A DNA stretch of 53,853 nucleotides from Pseudomonadota bacterium (lineage in GTDB: Bacteria; Pseudomonadota; Alphaproteobacteria; Rhizobiales; Xanthobacteraceae): assembly GCA_023449855.1 (NCBI GenBank), contig JAEXHR010000256.1:1-53853 (forward strand), given 5' to 3'. A program made the position numbers and the translations under genes. The notes beneath the pieces were generated by a model. It had not been told where the DNA came from. It was given only the letters and a program-made list of their open reading frames with translations, and made no database searches. Position 1 is the first letter of the stretch; every line of letters begins with the position of its first letter. Below, in pieces: positions 53,576 to 53,853 of this stretch.

Positions 53576-53853
53576 ATGAGCGGATTCAAATCACCCAGCT
53601 TCGCCGATCGTCAGAAAGCCGCTCAGGACGCACGCAAGAACATTGTGGCCAAGTTCAAGGCAGCGCCGGGCCTCGACGATCCCGAAGTGAAGGCACGTAT
53701 GGCCGAGCGCGCCGCCCAAGCGACTGCCCAGGCTGAGAAAAAGGCCGCTCGAGAGGCTGAAAAAGCTGCTGAAAAGGCCCGTGCAGCCGAAGAAGCCGCC
53801 GCCCAAATCGCTCGCATCGCTCGTGAAAAGGAAGAGGCGGAAGCCGCCAAGGC
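53576..53853 (+). CDS. DUF6481-like small cytosolic protein, 3' end outside window
   Basis: Ninety-two codons are visible from the ATG at 53576, running off the right edge. The N-terminus MSGFKSPSFADRQKAAQDA and the DDPEVKARMAERAAQ block match small alphaproteobacterial DUF6481 proteins. The rest is Ala/Glu/Lys/Arg-rich and strongly helical, with coiled-coil character. Function is unknown. A modest AAGG about 9 bp upstream supports the start. Confidence 0.85.
   Translation, partial: MSGFKSPSFADRQKAAQDARKNIVAKFKAAPGLDDPEVKARMAERAAQATAQAEKKAAREAEKAAEKARAAEEAAAQIARIAREKEEAEAAK

Overview
The window is high-GC, densely coded chromosomal DNA of a Gram-negative bacterium. Family content suggests an alphaproteobacterium of the Hyphomicrobiales, most likely Bradyrhizobium/Rhodopseudomonas-like (Nitrobacteraceae): FecI/FecR-type signalling, giant two-partner-secretion (TPS) exoproteins, a DUF6481-type protein, an oligopeptide ABC importer beside a duplicated TetR, and an orphan TRAP binding protein. 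This placement is inferred from gene families, not from a marker gene. I see no rRNA, tRNA, CRISPR array, insertion sequence or phage gene.

Layout. (1) 1-8436, minus strand: a regulatory cassette reading STN/TonB_C-like periplasmic protein, then FecI-like ECF sigma, then FecR anti-sigma, then a giant filamentous-haemagglutinin-family exoprotein that runs off the left edge. (2) 8732-18217: TPS locus 1, a 2447-aa TpsA-type exoprotein (minus) divergent from its presumed TpsB transporter (plus). The 405-bp gap between them holds a near-perfect 22-bp palindrome. (3) 18277-22729: a TorR-like response regulator directly behind tpsB, converging on a hybrid kinase that is translationally coupled to a periplasmic binding protein, giving a three-component sensory system. 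(4) 22944-30089, minus: a complete oligopeptide-type ABC importer (two permeases, binding protein, two ATPases) followed by a regulator made of two fused TetR units. A divergent acyl-CoA dehydrogenase lies at 30623-31894. (5) 32214-49989: TPS locus 2, with a LapG-family cysteine protease, TpsB, a secreted protein of unknown function and a 4627-aa TpsA-type exoprotein carrying eight tandem 246-bp repeats. (6) 50074-53853: mostly housekeeping or accessory genes (small periplasmic protein, FkbM methyltransferase, orphan TRAP binding protein, FKBP isomerase, 55-aa protein, DUF6481-like protein).

The theme is cell-surface exoproteins: three giant beta-helix proteins occupy about 27 kb, each in a different regulatory setting. 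The first sits under an ECF/FecR cassette with no TonB-dependent receptor. The second is next to a binding-protein/kinase/regulator system. The third is next to a LapG-like protease that could release it from the cell. The features most worth testing are the STN-TonB_C fusion feeding an ECF/FecR pair, the LapG-like protease in a TPS rather than a type I secretion setting, and a C-terminal domain of the largest exoprotein that looks like a catalytically dead C39/papain-like peptidase.
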